Below are positions 20,091 to 26,887 of a stretch of DNA of 26,887 nt, in pieces. The first letter of the stretch is position 1. Every line of letters starts with the position of its first letter. Source of the DNA: a virus; the IMG/VR virus record IMGVR_UViG_3300022843_001042, positions 1 to 26,887 of that record; one strand, 5' to 3'. Position numbers and translations under genes: made by a program. The notes below the pieces were generated by a model, which saw nothing but the letters and a program-made list of their open reading frames with translations, ran no database searches and was not told the origin of the DNA.

Positions 20091-20093
20091 TAC
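20064..20093 (-). promoter_or_regulatory. Promoter with dyad in the spacer, copy C
   Basis: TATATTTAC from 20069, perfect dyad GGCTGCC-GCA-GGCAGCC (20074-20090), but GTAG in place of TTTG at the -33 position because the repeat ends there. Either another base run serves as -33, or this copy is weak or uses a phage factor that needs only the dyad and -7 box. It would drive 19484-20038. Confidence 0.5.
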
Positions 20094-20118
20094 TTTGTAC
20101 GTATAAATCTTTTATTAA

Positions 20119-20898
20119 TTATGCTTTTCTTTTGGAGGTAGTTTGAAATGTTGAAGTATAAGGTGTTAATTTTGGGTTTTCTAAATGAAATAAGGCCTTA
20201 ACATGGTTAAATATATCTAAATTTTCTTTTTGAGTGCGAGGTGATTCATATACCTCCCAATTTTTACCCTTTAAACGTTTTCCTGATTTATCTTCACCTC
20301 TAGATTTAGACTTTAACCATAAAACCCCTACACGATCAATTTTCTTACCAAAACATTCTTCGTAACACTGAGCATATACCGCTCCTTGTAAATCGTAGGT
20401 TGTTTGTAAGTGGTTTGATGTTTTAAAGTCAATAATCCAACGTTCGGTTTTACCATTAAATTCCAACTCACATACTAAGTCACATGTTCCTGCTATTTGG
20501 AGGATGTCGGAGAATAGGTGGACTTCCGCCTCTATTAGGGTTGGGTTATAGGTTTCCCAAAAGTCAACAAATCTAAGAAACATTTGCCAAACATGGGCAG
20601 GCATCTTAGGGTTACCATTTTCTTTTAAAAATGAAATTTCTTTACCACTCAGCCACTCTTCAATCATTTCATGAACTAGGGTACCTTCTTCAGCTGCTTT
20701 TTTAACAATCCACTCAGCACTATATCCTACTTTTTTAAGCCAATCTTCAAAATACTTACCTTTAGGGTAAAAACTTAAAACATGGGTTACAGAAGGATAA
20801 TATTTACTGTTACGTCTATAATATCTAGAATCAGGCATTGTAACTTGTTGGTAATCACTTGATATTTCTAGTAATCTTTTGTACGATTTTTTTATCAT
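20119..20898 (-). CDS. RecB-family PD-(D/E)XK nuclease
   Basis: This protein of 259 residues shows the RecB-nuclease motif order. EEGTLVHEMIEEWL gives the early His (H76), LIEAEVHLF the Glu (125), IAGTCDLVCEL the Asp (D140), WIIDFKTS the D157-x-K159 core, and LQGAVYAQCYEE the Q171/Y175 helix (QxxxY). Such enzymes include Cas4 and phage exonucleases. No Cys cluster of a Cas4 iron-sulfur site is visible, so it is a plain RecB-like exonuclease. Its ATG overlaps the primase stop (ATGA). Its N-terminus MIKKSYKRLLE|I also has an L-x-E site, which for a replication-type protein warns that such sites can arise by chance. A role in DNA recombination or host DNA degradation is likely. Confidence 0.85.
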   Translation of the reverse strand: MIKKSYKRLLEISSDYQQVTMPDSRYYRRNSKYYPSVTHVLSFYPKGKYFEDWLKKVGYSAEWIVKKAAEEGTLVHEMIEEWLSGKEISFLKENGNPKMPAHVWQMFLRFVDFWETYNPTLIEAEVHLFSDILQIAGTCDLVCELEFNGKTERWIIDFKTSNHLQTTYDLQGAVYAQCYEECFGKKIDRVGVLWLKSKSRGEDKSGKRLKGKNWEVYESPRTQKENLDIFNHVKALFHLENPKLTPYTSTFQTTSKRKA

Positions 20899-21830
20899 AT
20901 TGATAGTTTTTGTTCCATTAAATCATAGTAAGTTAATGGAAGGGTTTTTTGAATTAATTTTGTAAAACCCTTAAAGCCTAAATCGCTCGGGTCCTTATCT
21001 TGCATGTCTACAAGATAAACTTCTTTACCTTCTGCCATTAATTTTTCACAGAATTTTAAGGCTTGTTTTATTGCGTCTTTATCTAATGCTATATAAATTT
21101 TATCTACTACTGATGTTACTATTTTTTTCATTAAGTTATTCTGTATGTTTTTCCCTAATAAAGGAATTACATTTCTTTTTATGGCTAGGGCATCAAATAA
21201 CCCTTCACACAATATAATAGGTACATTCCAATTAATCATATGTTCATTAGGTATAATATCCCTTGACACCTGAGGATTTCTGTAGCTAACGTATGGGTCT
21301 TTTTCAAATGAGCGAGCAATAAAGTAATTTAATTTACCATCTACATCATAGGTAGGAATTATTATCATGTTTTTATAAAACCCTGTTTTACAATAACCTA
21401 TATTATACTTAAGTATATCATACTTATCTACATTCCTATTATTTAAATATGAAAGAGCATGTCGTGCCATGATATCATTAAGATCAACATTGTGTAAACT
21501 AATATATTCCTCAGGCATAATAACGTGTAGGGGATCTACCTTTTCATGGTAGTTTATGTAGTTTACTTCTTTACTTAGTGTTTTAGCTTCATTAATTTTA
21601 TCTTGTGATGCTCCCGCTTGTCTAAATAACAAGCTAATTGATTTGCCTTTTTTCCCACATACCCAACAATGCCAAGGATTATTTCCATCGGTATTTTCAG
21701 AAAAGTTAATTTCTAGTTTGGGTTTATGGTGACTGCAATAAGGACAATTATAAGCCATATTACCCCTAGCAGTCTTTTTACCAGTACCCAATATTGAATT
21801 AACTAATGTGACTAATAAATGGTTAATCAT
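20895..21830 (-). CDS. DNA primase, DnaG-type (zinc finger plus Toprim)
   Basis: This protein of 311 residues has an N-terminal zinc finger with YNCPYCSHHKP (C29, C32) and PWHCWVCGKKG (C55, C58), as in CHC2-type primases. The RNA-polymerase core follows. The Toprim domain shows PIILCEGLFDALAI (E209) and IYIALDKDA (D250, D252), with DKDPSD at 278-283. It makes RNA primers for lagging-strand synthesis with the phage helicase, which is not in the window. At 311 residues it is shorter than host DnaG because it lacks the helicase-binding C-terminal domain, as T4 gp61-like enzymes do. Four-base overlap with the RecB-like nuclease gene implies coupled production. Confidence 0.9.
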   Translation of the reverse strand: MINHLLVTLVNSILGTGKKTARGNMAYNCPYCSHHKPKLEINFSENTDGNNPWHCWVCGKKGKSISLLFRQAGASQDKINEAKTLSKEVNYINYHEKVDPLHVIMPEEYISLHNVDLNDIMARHALSYLNNRNVDKYDILKYNIGYCKTGFYKNMIIIPTYDVDGKLNYFIARSFEKDPYVSYRNPQVSRDIIPNEHMINWNVPIILCEGLFDALAIKRNVIPLLGKNIQNNLMKKIVTSVVDKIYIALDKDAIKQALKFCEKLMAEGKEVYLVDMQDKDPSDLGFKGFTKLIQKTLPLTYYDLMEQKLSI

Positions 21831-21902
21831 GCTTTAAATGTTGTTGTTTATGATAATATATAACTCCTTTTTGGCTTAGCCTAGTTATATCTAACATGTT
21901 GC
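21831..21902. other. Spacer before the primase, weak promoter-like sequence
   Basis: On the minus strand TATATTAT (from 21860) lies 30 bases upstream of the primase ATG at 21830, but at the 20-base distance the bases are CTAG, not TTTG. A short dyad GGCT-A-AGCC lies near 21872. A weak promoter is possible; I would not rely on it. Confidence 0.3.
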
Positions 21903-22376
21903 TCAAAAAGTATGATATATACCAATAAAATCACTAGTAAACATACGACCCGCTATGTTATCATTCCAATATGAATTTGGTGTCTCTAAGACCTCTAGTT
22001 TAAAAAGATATTTTGTTTCCAAATAGGTTAGGTGTTTTTTATTAAAAGCAAACTCAAGTATTTCTTTTGTGAAATTGTGTTTACCTTCTTCTTTTATAAA
22101 TTTAATAAGTATTTTATTAGACCCACAGTAGGTTTTCCAATCTGATTCCTCAATTACTAGTTTTTTAGAAGGTAGTTTTCCTCTTGTTTTTAGAGATTTT
22201 CTTTCTTCTTTTAATATTTCTAGTTCTTTCTTACCCAACCTTTTATTGCGTTGAGTAAAAAAGTTTTTTCTACCAATATATATTTTGCCTGTAGGTGTGT
22301 GAGTTATCTTGTATACAAACCCAAAATCTCCATCATTAAGGGTAGTAAATTCTTTGTTTTTGTATATCCAATTCAT
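21903..22376 (-). CDS. GIY-YIG homing endonuclease, Seg-like
   Basis: This protein of 157 residues carries FVYKITHTPTGKIYIGRKNF (GIY-type FVY and YIG), followed by a lysine-rich linker (TRGKLPSKKL) and ESDWKTYCGSNKILIKF, a block found in phage Seg-type enzymes. LTYLETKYLFKLEVLE provides the catalytic glutamate region and NDNIAGRMF the usual end. It has no NUMOD module, unlike the other two GIY-YIG genes here, so it belongs to a different lineage. It sits next to the primase gene, a common target for such elements because conserved replication genes make good homing sites. Confidence 0.85.
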   Translation of the reverse strand: MNWIYKNKEFTTLNDGDFGFVYKITHTPTGKIYIGRKNFFTQRNKRLGKKELEILKEERKSLKTRGKLPSKKLVIEESDWKTYCGSNKILIKFIKEEGKHNFTKEILEFAFNKKHLTYLETKYLFKLEVLETPNSYWNDNIAGRMFTSDFIGIYHTF

Positions 22377-22417
22377 AACTTTATATTTTAAATGTGATAA
22401 TACATATTAACAATCTA

Positions 22418-22981
22418 TTACAAACCCATATCTCTTATATTTTCAGCAATTATCTCTTTAAAATTTTGTGGTATACTATCTAATTTTCCTAACTCTAAAA
22501 ATATAAATTTAGATTGTTCCCTTTTACCTATATACCACCCAGTGAAGGCAAGTTGGAAGTCAAATACAAAATCCCCAGGATACCCCACATCATAAGGTAG
22601 AGGTGAACTATTAGATATTTTAGTTTTACCTAAACATGCATACATATAGGATGTCATCCATTCTTTCCTGTTACTATACCATATACTTAGGTGATAATAA
22701 GCTTCAGGTCTATGTGGGGAATAGATGATAGCAGCTTGAAGTTGTCCCTTTTCGAATTCAGGTCTTCTTGTAATAGTATTTATTTGTTTCCATGTTTTTA
22801 AAAAACACGTATAAGCCATTTTAGGGTTACTATCATATAATAACTCAGCTGCTCTTAAGAAATAAGAATGAGCCGTTGCCCCCTGACCTATCTTTTCATA
22901 TTCTTCTCCTAAACTGGCATTAACATATGCATCTTGTGGGTTTTGAATATAACTATGTAATTGTTTTTTTAGTTCTTTCAT
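22418..22981 (-). CDS. TPR-like protein paired with the glycosidase-like gene
   Basis: This protein of 187 residues from ATG 22981 is built of helix pairs with TPR-like residues: ASLGEEYEKIGQGATAHSYF, LRAAELLYDS, PEAYYHLSIWYSNRKEWMTS, and KREQSKFIFLELGKL. I prefer 22981 because it gives the ATGA overlap with the gene upstream; an alternative ATG at 22990 would add MGG. In bacteria, from memory, TPR units of this kind are found fused to or beside glycosyltransferase and glycosidase-like proteins of the type encoded by 22978-24012, which supports a joint task in glycan modification. It has no export signal. The catalytic partner would be its neighbour. Confidence 0.7.
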   Translation of the reverse strand: MKELKKQLHSYIQNPQDAYVNASLGEEYEKIGQGATAHSYFLRAAELLYDSNPKMAYTCFLKTWKQINTITRRPEFEKGQLQAAIIYSPHRPEAYYHLSIWYSNRKEWMTSYMYACLGKTKISNSSPLPYDVGYPGDFVFDFQLAFTGWYIGKREQSKFIFLELGKLDSIPQNFKEIIAENIRDMGL

Positions 22982-24012
22982 TCCTCCCATTCTAATTTAT
23001 CTAATAAACTCACAGGCATTTTCAAAACATAAGCCGCATTATCCTGAAAGCCATATGTTATTATAAAGTGATTATCTTTAATAGCTAACCCCGTATTAAA
23101 TTCTATCATAGAATCCATAAACTTAAATTGTTTAGAAATAGATTTTAAATTCCAATTCTTATCCCAAACTAAAAATCTATGGTAATAATGAGCATCTTTA
23201 TGTCCTCCAGGGTGGAAATAAAAGTCTACCTCATGTGTTATGCAAATTCTATCACCTTCATTACCTAGAGGTATTACTTGTGAACTTCCTCTAATACCTA
23301 AAGGACATTCAAATTTTTCTTCTTTATTAACTACGGTTGTACTAGATAACTTATTTAAAACCCCATTTGTAACCACTTCGGTGGTTTTATCTTCTAAATT
23401 TACTTTAACTATCTCAAGGGGGTTTGGCCATCTAACAAAATGAAAAGGCAAATCTGTAATGGGCATCCAATTTTTTTCTAAATAAGTATCTTTAGTAGGA
23501 GGTTCAATCCTATCCCTAGTTAATTCGATTGCACTATTTTTATACCAATCAACCTCACAAAGTTCCATTCTACCTTCACCATTAGGCTTTACATCTCTTC
23601 TTACCCCACACATATAGAATTTACCAGCCCATCTCATTACTCTGGCATCTTCTAAACCATGAAAGTCCCATATGGGAGGAATATCGTTTTTAGATGTATC
23701 TACTTTTTGATAACTTTCTACTTCTAATGTGTCATTATTTAGTTTACATAAATAATTTCCAGTTATTAAGTGAACATCATCTTCGGGATTTAAGTATGAT
23801 AATACCCCCCATTTACAGTAAAAGTTTTGGTTAAATTCCGAGTGATATAATACGTAATGAACATGTCTTATATTGGCTAATATATCTCCATTATCGTCTA
23901 TAAACACGGATACATTACACAAGCCAGTCCCCCCAGTTAATTCACTAGGTATTATGAGTGGAGATATTATTCCACCATTATCTAAAACTATTTTGGCTAA
24001 ATTATTTATCAT
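22978..24012 (-). CDS. Beta-propeller glycoside-hydrolase-like protein (GH43/GH130 style)
   Basis: This protein of 344 residues has the alternating short strands of a five-bladed propeller. The segment WDFHGLEDARVMRWAGKFYM is close to the GIEDPR motif of GH130 enzymes, in which the aspartate coordinates phosphate or sugar. Other conserved-looking blocks are EKNWMPITDL, FHFVRWPNPLEIVKV, GIRGSSQVIP and FGFQDNAAYVLKMPV. I recall such proteins in phage and bacterial surface-polysaccharide loci, often annotated as glycosyltransferase- or glycosidase-related. It may modify host polysaccharide, or be a lectin-like part of a tail structure. The catalytic acid cannot be assigned. The gene follows its own promoter at 24042-24071 and overlaps the TPR gene. 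Confidence 0.7.
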   Translation of the reverse strand: MINNLAKIVLDNGGIISPLIIPSELTGGTGLCNVSVFIDDNGDILANIRHVHYVLYHSEFNQNFYCKWGVLSYLNPEDDVHLITGNYLCKLNNDTLEVESYQKVDTSKNDIPPIWDFHGLEDARVMRWAGKFYMCGVRRDVKPNGEGRMELCEVDWYKNSAIELTRDRIEPPTKDTYLEKNWMPITDLPFHFVRWPNPLEIVKVNLEDKTTEVVTNGVLNKLSSTTVVNKEEKFECPLGIRGSSQVIPLGNEGDRICITHEVDFYFHPGGHKDAHYYHRFLVWDKNWNLKSISKQFKFMDSMIEFNTGLAIKDNHFIITYGFQDNAAYVLKMPVSLLDKLEWEE

Positions 24013-24260
24013 TAAAACTTATAGATTTGTTTCCAATATATAATATACTAAAAGTTTTTAGAAAAACCAAATGTTTTAAGTGGGATTTTGGGAAATTTAA
24101 TGTTATAACTTACATAATACTAAAAATACATACTTCATTATTAACAAAGAGTAAATAAGTTATATAACATATTTAACGGTAAATTAATGATGTATAGCGT
24201 GTTTTTTTAAAATACCTCTTCACCACCATCACTGTAGCTAATGCTAATATTGTTTTAAAG
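24013..24260. other. 248-base gap before the glycosidase-like gene
   Basis: The gap holds the promoter at 24042-24071 and nothing that looks like a gene. Right after the 24261-24734 stop, the same frame reads on as NNISISYSDGGEEVF after two stop codons, which could be the relic of a longer C-terminus or of a neighbouring gene. No intrinsic terminator is seen. The rest is A/T-rich sequence without repeats. Confidence 0.5.
24042..24071 (-). promoter_or_regulatory. Predicted Bacteroidetes-type promoter
   Basis: TTTG (24071-24068), exactly 20 bases, TATATTAT from 24047. It lies 30 bases upstream of the ATG at 24012 in a 248-base gap. It has no dyad in the spacer, in contrast to the three repeat-borne copies. 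Confidence 0.6.
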
Positions 24261-24734
24261 TTAAGCGTCAATTACTTTTGTAGTTCCAAATTCTTTTTGT
24301 AACTTTTCTTTAAGCTTGTCATAAGCAAAAGTGAATATACATTTATCTTCTAATTGGCTGATGTCAGGAACTTCTACTGTGATAGTTTGTTCCACCATTT
24401 CATTAAATTCTTTAGTTTCTGTAACTGTTTCGCCTTCTTCATTAGTATAAGACACTTCTCTTGATACTACTCCAGGTACTAAAATAGCTTTAGATACTTC
24501 TTTTGTAAGACTTATTCTAAAATCAGCGCCCACTTGATTGCTTTGTGTAGGTTTTTTTATCTCTTTAGACATTACTGTCGTAGGTTGAAGAATTGAATCT
24601 TCCTTAGACATAAAAGTTTCTAAAGTAAAATCAGCATATCCCATTTTTGATATACTGTAGTGTATGATTCTTACGTAAGCTTCAGAAGTTAATCCGTCTA
24701 CTGTTCCAATTTGTTTATTTATTAATAGTCCCAT
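24261..24734 (-). CDS. Phage structural-type protein of unknown function
   Basis: This protein of 157 residues starts MGLLINKQIGTVDGLTSEAY, VRIIHYSISK, a beta-strand-rich opening with conserved-looking G and Y residues that I associate with small tail-fibre accessory proteins of flavobacterial phages. The middle has a two-strand acidic loop (SYTNEEGETVTETKEF), and the C-terminus is a helix (FTFAYDKLKEKLQKEFGTTK). No enzymatic motif. It follows the 85-residue gene by 29 bases and is part of the fibre operon. Confidence 0.65.
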   Translation of the reverse strand: MGLLINKQIGTVDGLTSEAYVRIIHYSISKMGYADFTLETFMSKEDSILQPTTVMSKEIKKPTQSNQVGADFRISLTKEVSKAILVPGVVSREVSYTNEEGETVTETKEFNEMVEQTITVEVPDISQLEDKCIFTFAYDKLKEKLQKEFGTTKVIDA

Positions 24735-24763
24735 TTTATTTATTTATTTAATTTTTGTTAATT

Positions 24764-25021
24764 TTATCTTCTACCTGGCCCAAAAAATACAGGTTCTTCT
24801 TCAAATTCTCCGGGTCCTGGTCCTGGTTCTGTAATTACAGGCTCATGCTCGTACCCTCTAAATCCTAATAAAGTATTTTCTGTTTGAAAGTCAGAACTAA
24901 ATCCTTCGGGATTAGCGTCAACAAAAGCTCCCATTAAAGTTCTTTCTGATGTGTCAGGTCCTCCGTATACTTCTGTACATACATCAGAAAACTTAATTGT
25001 GTCATTTGTTGTTACTGGCAT
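24764..25021 (-). CDS. Small protein with IKFSDVCTEVYG motif and Pro/Gly tail
   Basis: This protein of 85 residues has a compact N-terminal part (NDTIKFSDVCTEVYGGPDTS, then TLMGAFVDANPEGFSSDF and LLGFRGYEH). I recall this I-x-FSDV-x-x-E-x-Y ... LxxFRxY pattern in many short flavobacterial-phage proteins next to fibre genes. The tail (EPGPGPGEFEEEPVFFGPGR) is proline-, glycine- and glutamate-rich and probably extended. Its ATG shares one base with the stop of the fibre gene, so it is made together with the fibre and may be its tip, cap or adhesin. The role is inferred from position. Confidence 0.65.
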   Translation of the reverse strand: MPVTTNDTIKFSDVCTEVYGGPDTSERTLMGAFVDANPEGFSSDFQTENTLLGFRGYEHEPVITEPGPGPGEFEEEPVFFGPGRR

Positions 25022-26887
25022 TAGATTCCTAGTTTATTCATTATTAATTCTAGCTTTGCTTTCAACATTTCATTTTCTGACTTTAGGTAAGCTATTTCTG
25101 CCGAGTGTAAATCCCCGTAAGAAACTGATTTCATTCCTTTACTATCTGTTCTGACAAACTCAGGATGATTTACTTCAAGTTCTTGAGCAATTACTCCAGT
25201 CCTTGTTTGTTTGGTATCATCATCTGTAAAGTTAAATGTTTTATAGTTAGAATTTATTTTAGTAGTTACAAACGTTTTAATGTTTTCTTTTAATCTGATG
25301 TCAGAAGAACCTATAAAGTCAGTTGCTGTTACTGTACCTTCAACAGTTAAACTATCGGTAAATAAAGGTAAGTTTCCTACGCTTTGTAAAGCCCATCTGT
25401 AACTCCCTCCTCTTAAAACTTTTATAACGTCACCCCATCCACTAATTGCATTTTGTTCAAAAACAGCATTTGAAACTTTTATATCATTAGTTGTAGTATT
25501 ACCTCTGTTTGTAACAGTTTGCAAAGTTTCTGATGTAAATGATGAATTACCTGAATGCCAAACCTGATAAGGTGTACCCCAAGTAGTTGAATTAAAGTCT
25601 TGTTGTAGTATGTGCAGTTGAGGAATCCCACCACCCTTACTAAAAGCTAATGCACTAGATAATTTAACATCCGATCCCGTATATGAACTCATATATAAAA
25701 CATCATTCCAACTTGAACCTCCTACAATTCCTAAGTTAGCAGAACTAAGCATTGCTAGTTTTAGTTTTCCAGCTCCGAATATAGTGTTGTTGGGTTTTTC
25801 TGTACCACCACTTACGTAATAACCCCCTAAAAAATTAGTTGCATCGTTGTAATTTCTGTGGTTATAGAAAAAGCCGTTTGAACCACCTAATAACAAAGAA
25901 TTTGAAGCTGTGGTTGCGGTAGTTCCGGTTGTTCCTTGAGTACCCGTTGAACCAGTTGATCCTGTGGAACCCGTAGTTCCTTGAGTACCAGTTGATCCTG
26001 TGGTTCCTGTTGTTCCTTGAGTACCTGTTAAACCAGTTGATCCTGTGGTTCCTGTTGTTCCTTGAGTACCTGTTGCTCCTGTATTTCCTGTTGTACCTTT
26101 AATTCCTTGTACACCAATAGCTCCTGTTGTTCCTTGAGTACCTGTTGCTCCTGTGGAACCCGTAGTTCCTTGAGTACCAGTTAAACCAGTTGATCCTGTG
26201 GTTCCTGTAGTTCCTTGGGTACCTGTAGTTCCTTGAATACCTGTTGCACCGGTTGAACCCGTAGTTCCTTGAATACCTGTTGCACCGGTTGAACCCGTAG
26301 TTCCTTGAATACCTGTTGCTCCTATGGTTCCAGTTGTTCCTTGAGTACCATTTGCTCCTGTTGCACCAGTTGAACCCGTTGTACCTTGAGTCCCAATGGC
26401 TCCAGTTGTACCTTGAGTACCAGTTGATCCTGTTGCTCCTGTATTTCCTGTTGTACCTTTAATTCCTTGTACACCAATAGCTCCTGTTGTTCCTTGAGTA
26501 CCAGTTGCTCCTGTTGTTCCGGTTGTTCCTTGAGTTCCAGTTGTTCCTGTTGCTCCTGTAGTTCCGGTTGCTCCTTGAGTACCTGTTGCTCCTGTTGCAC
26601 CGGTTGAACCCGTTGTTCCTTGCACACCAATAGTTCCGGTTGCTCCTTGAGTACCTGTTGCACCTGCTATACCTTGAGTACCAGTTGCTCCGGTTGAACC
26701 CGTTGTTCCTTGAGTACCTGTTGTTCCCGTTGTACCTTGTACTCCTATAGTTCCAGTAGTACCTTGAGTACCTGTTGCTCCTTGAGTTCCAGTTGTTCCT
26801 TGAGTTCCAGTTGTTCCTTGAATACCTGTTGTACCGGTTGAACCAGTTGTTCCTTGAGTACCTGTTGTTCCTGTTGTACCCTGAGTA
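25021..26887 (-). CDS. Collagen-like tail fibre with C-terminal S74 chaperone (N-terminus outside window)
   Basis: The frame is open to the window edge, so at least 621 residues are present and the true start is beyond 26887; GTG at 26625 is an internal codon. The first ~320 residues are collagen-like G-x-x repeats dominated by GTTG, GATG and GTQG triplets, which form a triple helix. A mixed beta region follows ([34 protein letters not shown]). The last ~115 residues are an S74-type intramolecular chaperone: [12 protein letters not shown], where the Ser before D and the following Lys make the self-cleavage dyad, then [34 protein letters not shown] and a coiled coil. The chaperone folds the trimer and is cleaved off. 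It is a receptor-binding fibre or appendage of the virion. Confidence 0.9.
   Translation of the reverse strand, partial: TQGTTGTTGTQGTTGSTGTTGIQGTTGTQGTTGTQGATGTQGTTGTIGVQGTTGTTGTQGTTGSTGATGTQGIAGATGTQGATGTIGVQGTTGSTGATGATGTQGATGTTGATGTTGTQGTTGTTGATGTQGTTGAIGVQGIKGTTGNTGATGSTGTQGTTGAIGTQGTTGSTGATGANGTQGTTGTIGATGIQGTTGSTGATGIQGTTGSTGATGIQGTTGTQGTTGTTGSTGLTGTQGTTGSTGATGTQGTTGAIGVQGIKGTTGNTGATGTQGTTGTTGSTGLTGTQGTTGTTGSTGTQGTTGSTGSTGSTGTQGTTGTTATTASNSLLLGGSNGFFYNHRNYNDATNFLGGYYVSGGTEKPNNTIFGAGKLKLAMLSSANLGIVGGSSWNDVLYMSSYTGSDVKLSSALAFSKGGGIPQLHILQQDFNSTTWGTPYQVWHSGNSSFTSETLQTVTNRGNTTTNDIKVSNAVFEQNAISGWGDVIKVLRGGSYRWALQSVGNLPLFTDSLTVEGTVTATDFIGSSDIRLKENIKTFVTTKINSNYKTFNFTDDDTKQTRTGVIAQELEVNHPEFVRTDSKGMKSVSYGDLHSAEIAYLKSENEMLKAKLELIMNKLGI
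25910..26887 (-). repeat. Collagen-coding G-x-x DNA repeat
   Basis: Nearly 1 kb of 9-base-based repeats (a short reading of tacctgttg, ccagttg and similar) encoding glycine triplets. It offers many sites for slippage and recombination, so its length may vary between virus populations and may be mis-assembled. All three frames are open over long stretches, which makes false genes appear (for example around 26322-26663 in another frame). Confidence 0.85.

Noticed and set aside
26623-26625. GTG as start of the fibre gene
   Set aside because: The frame is open and keeps the G-x-x pattern upstream to the window edge, so the true start is outside.
26322-26663. Minus-strand frame rich in Q, E, L and V inside the fibre gene
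   Set aside because: A shifted reading of the collagen repeat; the G-x-x frame continues into the S74 domain.
1-26887. tRNA, rRNA or integrase genes
   Set aside because: None was seen by eye on either strand; a tRNAscan run would settle the tRNA question.

Overview
The window is a piece of a tailed-phage genome that is AT-rich and tightly packed. Every gene I can support lies on the minus strand, so transcription runs from position 26887 towards position 1. Many neighbours overlap by ATGA or TAATG. The likely host is a member of the Bacteroidetes. The evidence is indirect: several upstream regions carry TTTG, exactly 20 bases, then TATATT, which resembles the Bacteroidetes sigma promoter (TTTG / TAnnTTTG); Shine-Dalgarno sequences are mostly absent; and the small fibre-associated proteins look like those of flavobacterial phages. 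Three GIY-YIG homing endonucleases, a DnaG-type primase, a RadA/RecA-like ATPase, a RecB-type nuclease and an S74-type fibre chaperone all point to a lytic phage, probably a large myovirus. No tRNA, rRNA, integrase or CRISPR array was seen.

Layout, right to left. (1) 26887-24261: the 3' part of a long collagen-like tail fibre ending in a self-cleaving S74 chaperone domain, plus two small structural or accessory proteins. (2) 24012-22418: a beta-propeller glycosidase-like protein and a TPR-like protein, overlapping, behind their own promoter. (3) 22376-16658: replication and nucleic-acid genes (homing endonuclease, primase, RecB-like nuclease, RadA-like ATPase, DUF932 protein, P-loop kinase) mixed with very small early-type genes. 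Three copies of a promoter with a hairpin dyad in its spacer serve part of this block. (4) 15840-12557: a three-domain nucleotidyltransferase / zinc-ribbon / HExxH protein, a second homing endonuclease, a HAD-type nucleotidase and a conserved zinc-binding protein. (5) 12555-7249: a tandem array of seven paralogous leucine-rich-repeat proteins built from 42 copies of a 20-residue repeat, with two unrelated genes inserted. (6) 7153-1876: virion or prohead-type proteins, including a predicted PD-(D/E)XK nuclease, and a previously easy-to-miss 21-residue peptide with eight cysteines. (7) 1723-1: a small gene, a broken 5' copy of an FAD-dependent dehydrogenase gene, a third homing endonuclease, and the intact (window-truncated) FAD-dependent dehydrogenase.

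The best candidate for something undescribed is the LRR array together with a wider N-terminal pattern. All seven LRR proteins and many unrelated proteins in 1876-20898 begin with a short amphipathic stretch ending in (L/I)-x-E, for example MIKLIDLLE|N, FRKYLAE|D and FDKILKE|N. This resembles the T4 capsid-targeting sequence that is cut by the prohead protease gp21. I infer, but cannot prove from sequence, that a large set of proteins (LRR proteins, a nuclease, a kinase, a nucleotidase, a protease-like fusion) is packaged in the head and injected. The DNA also shows that the tag plus leader has been duplicated onto unrelated bodies and that the LRR repeats recombine between paralogues.
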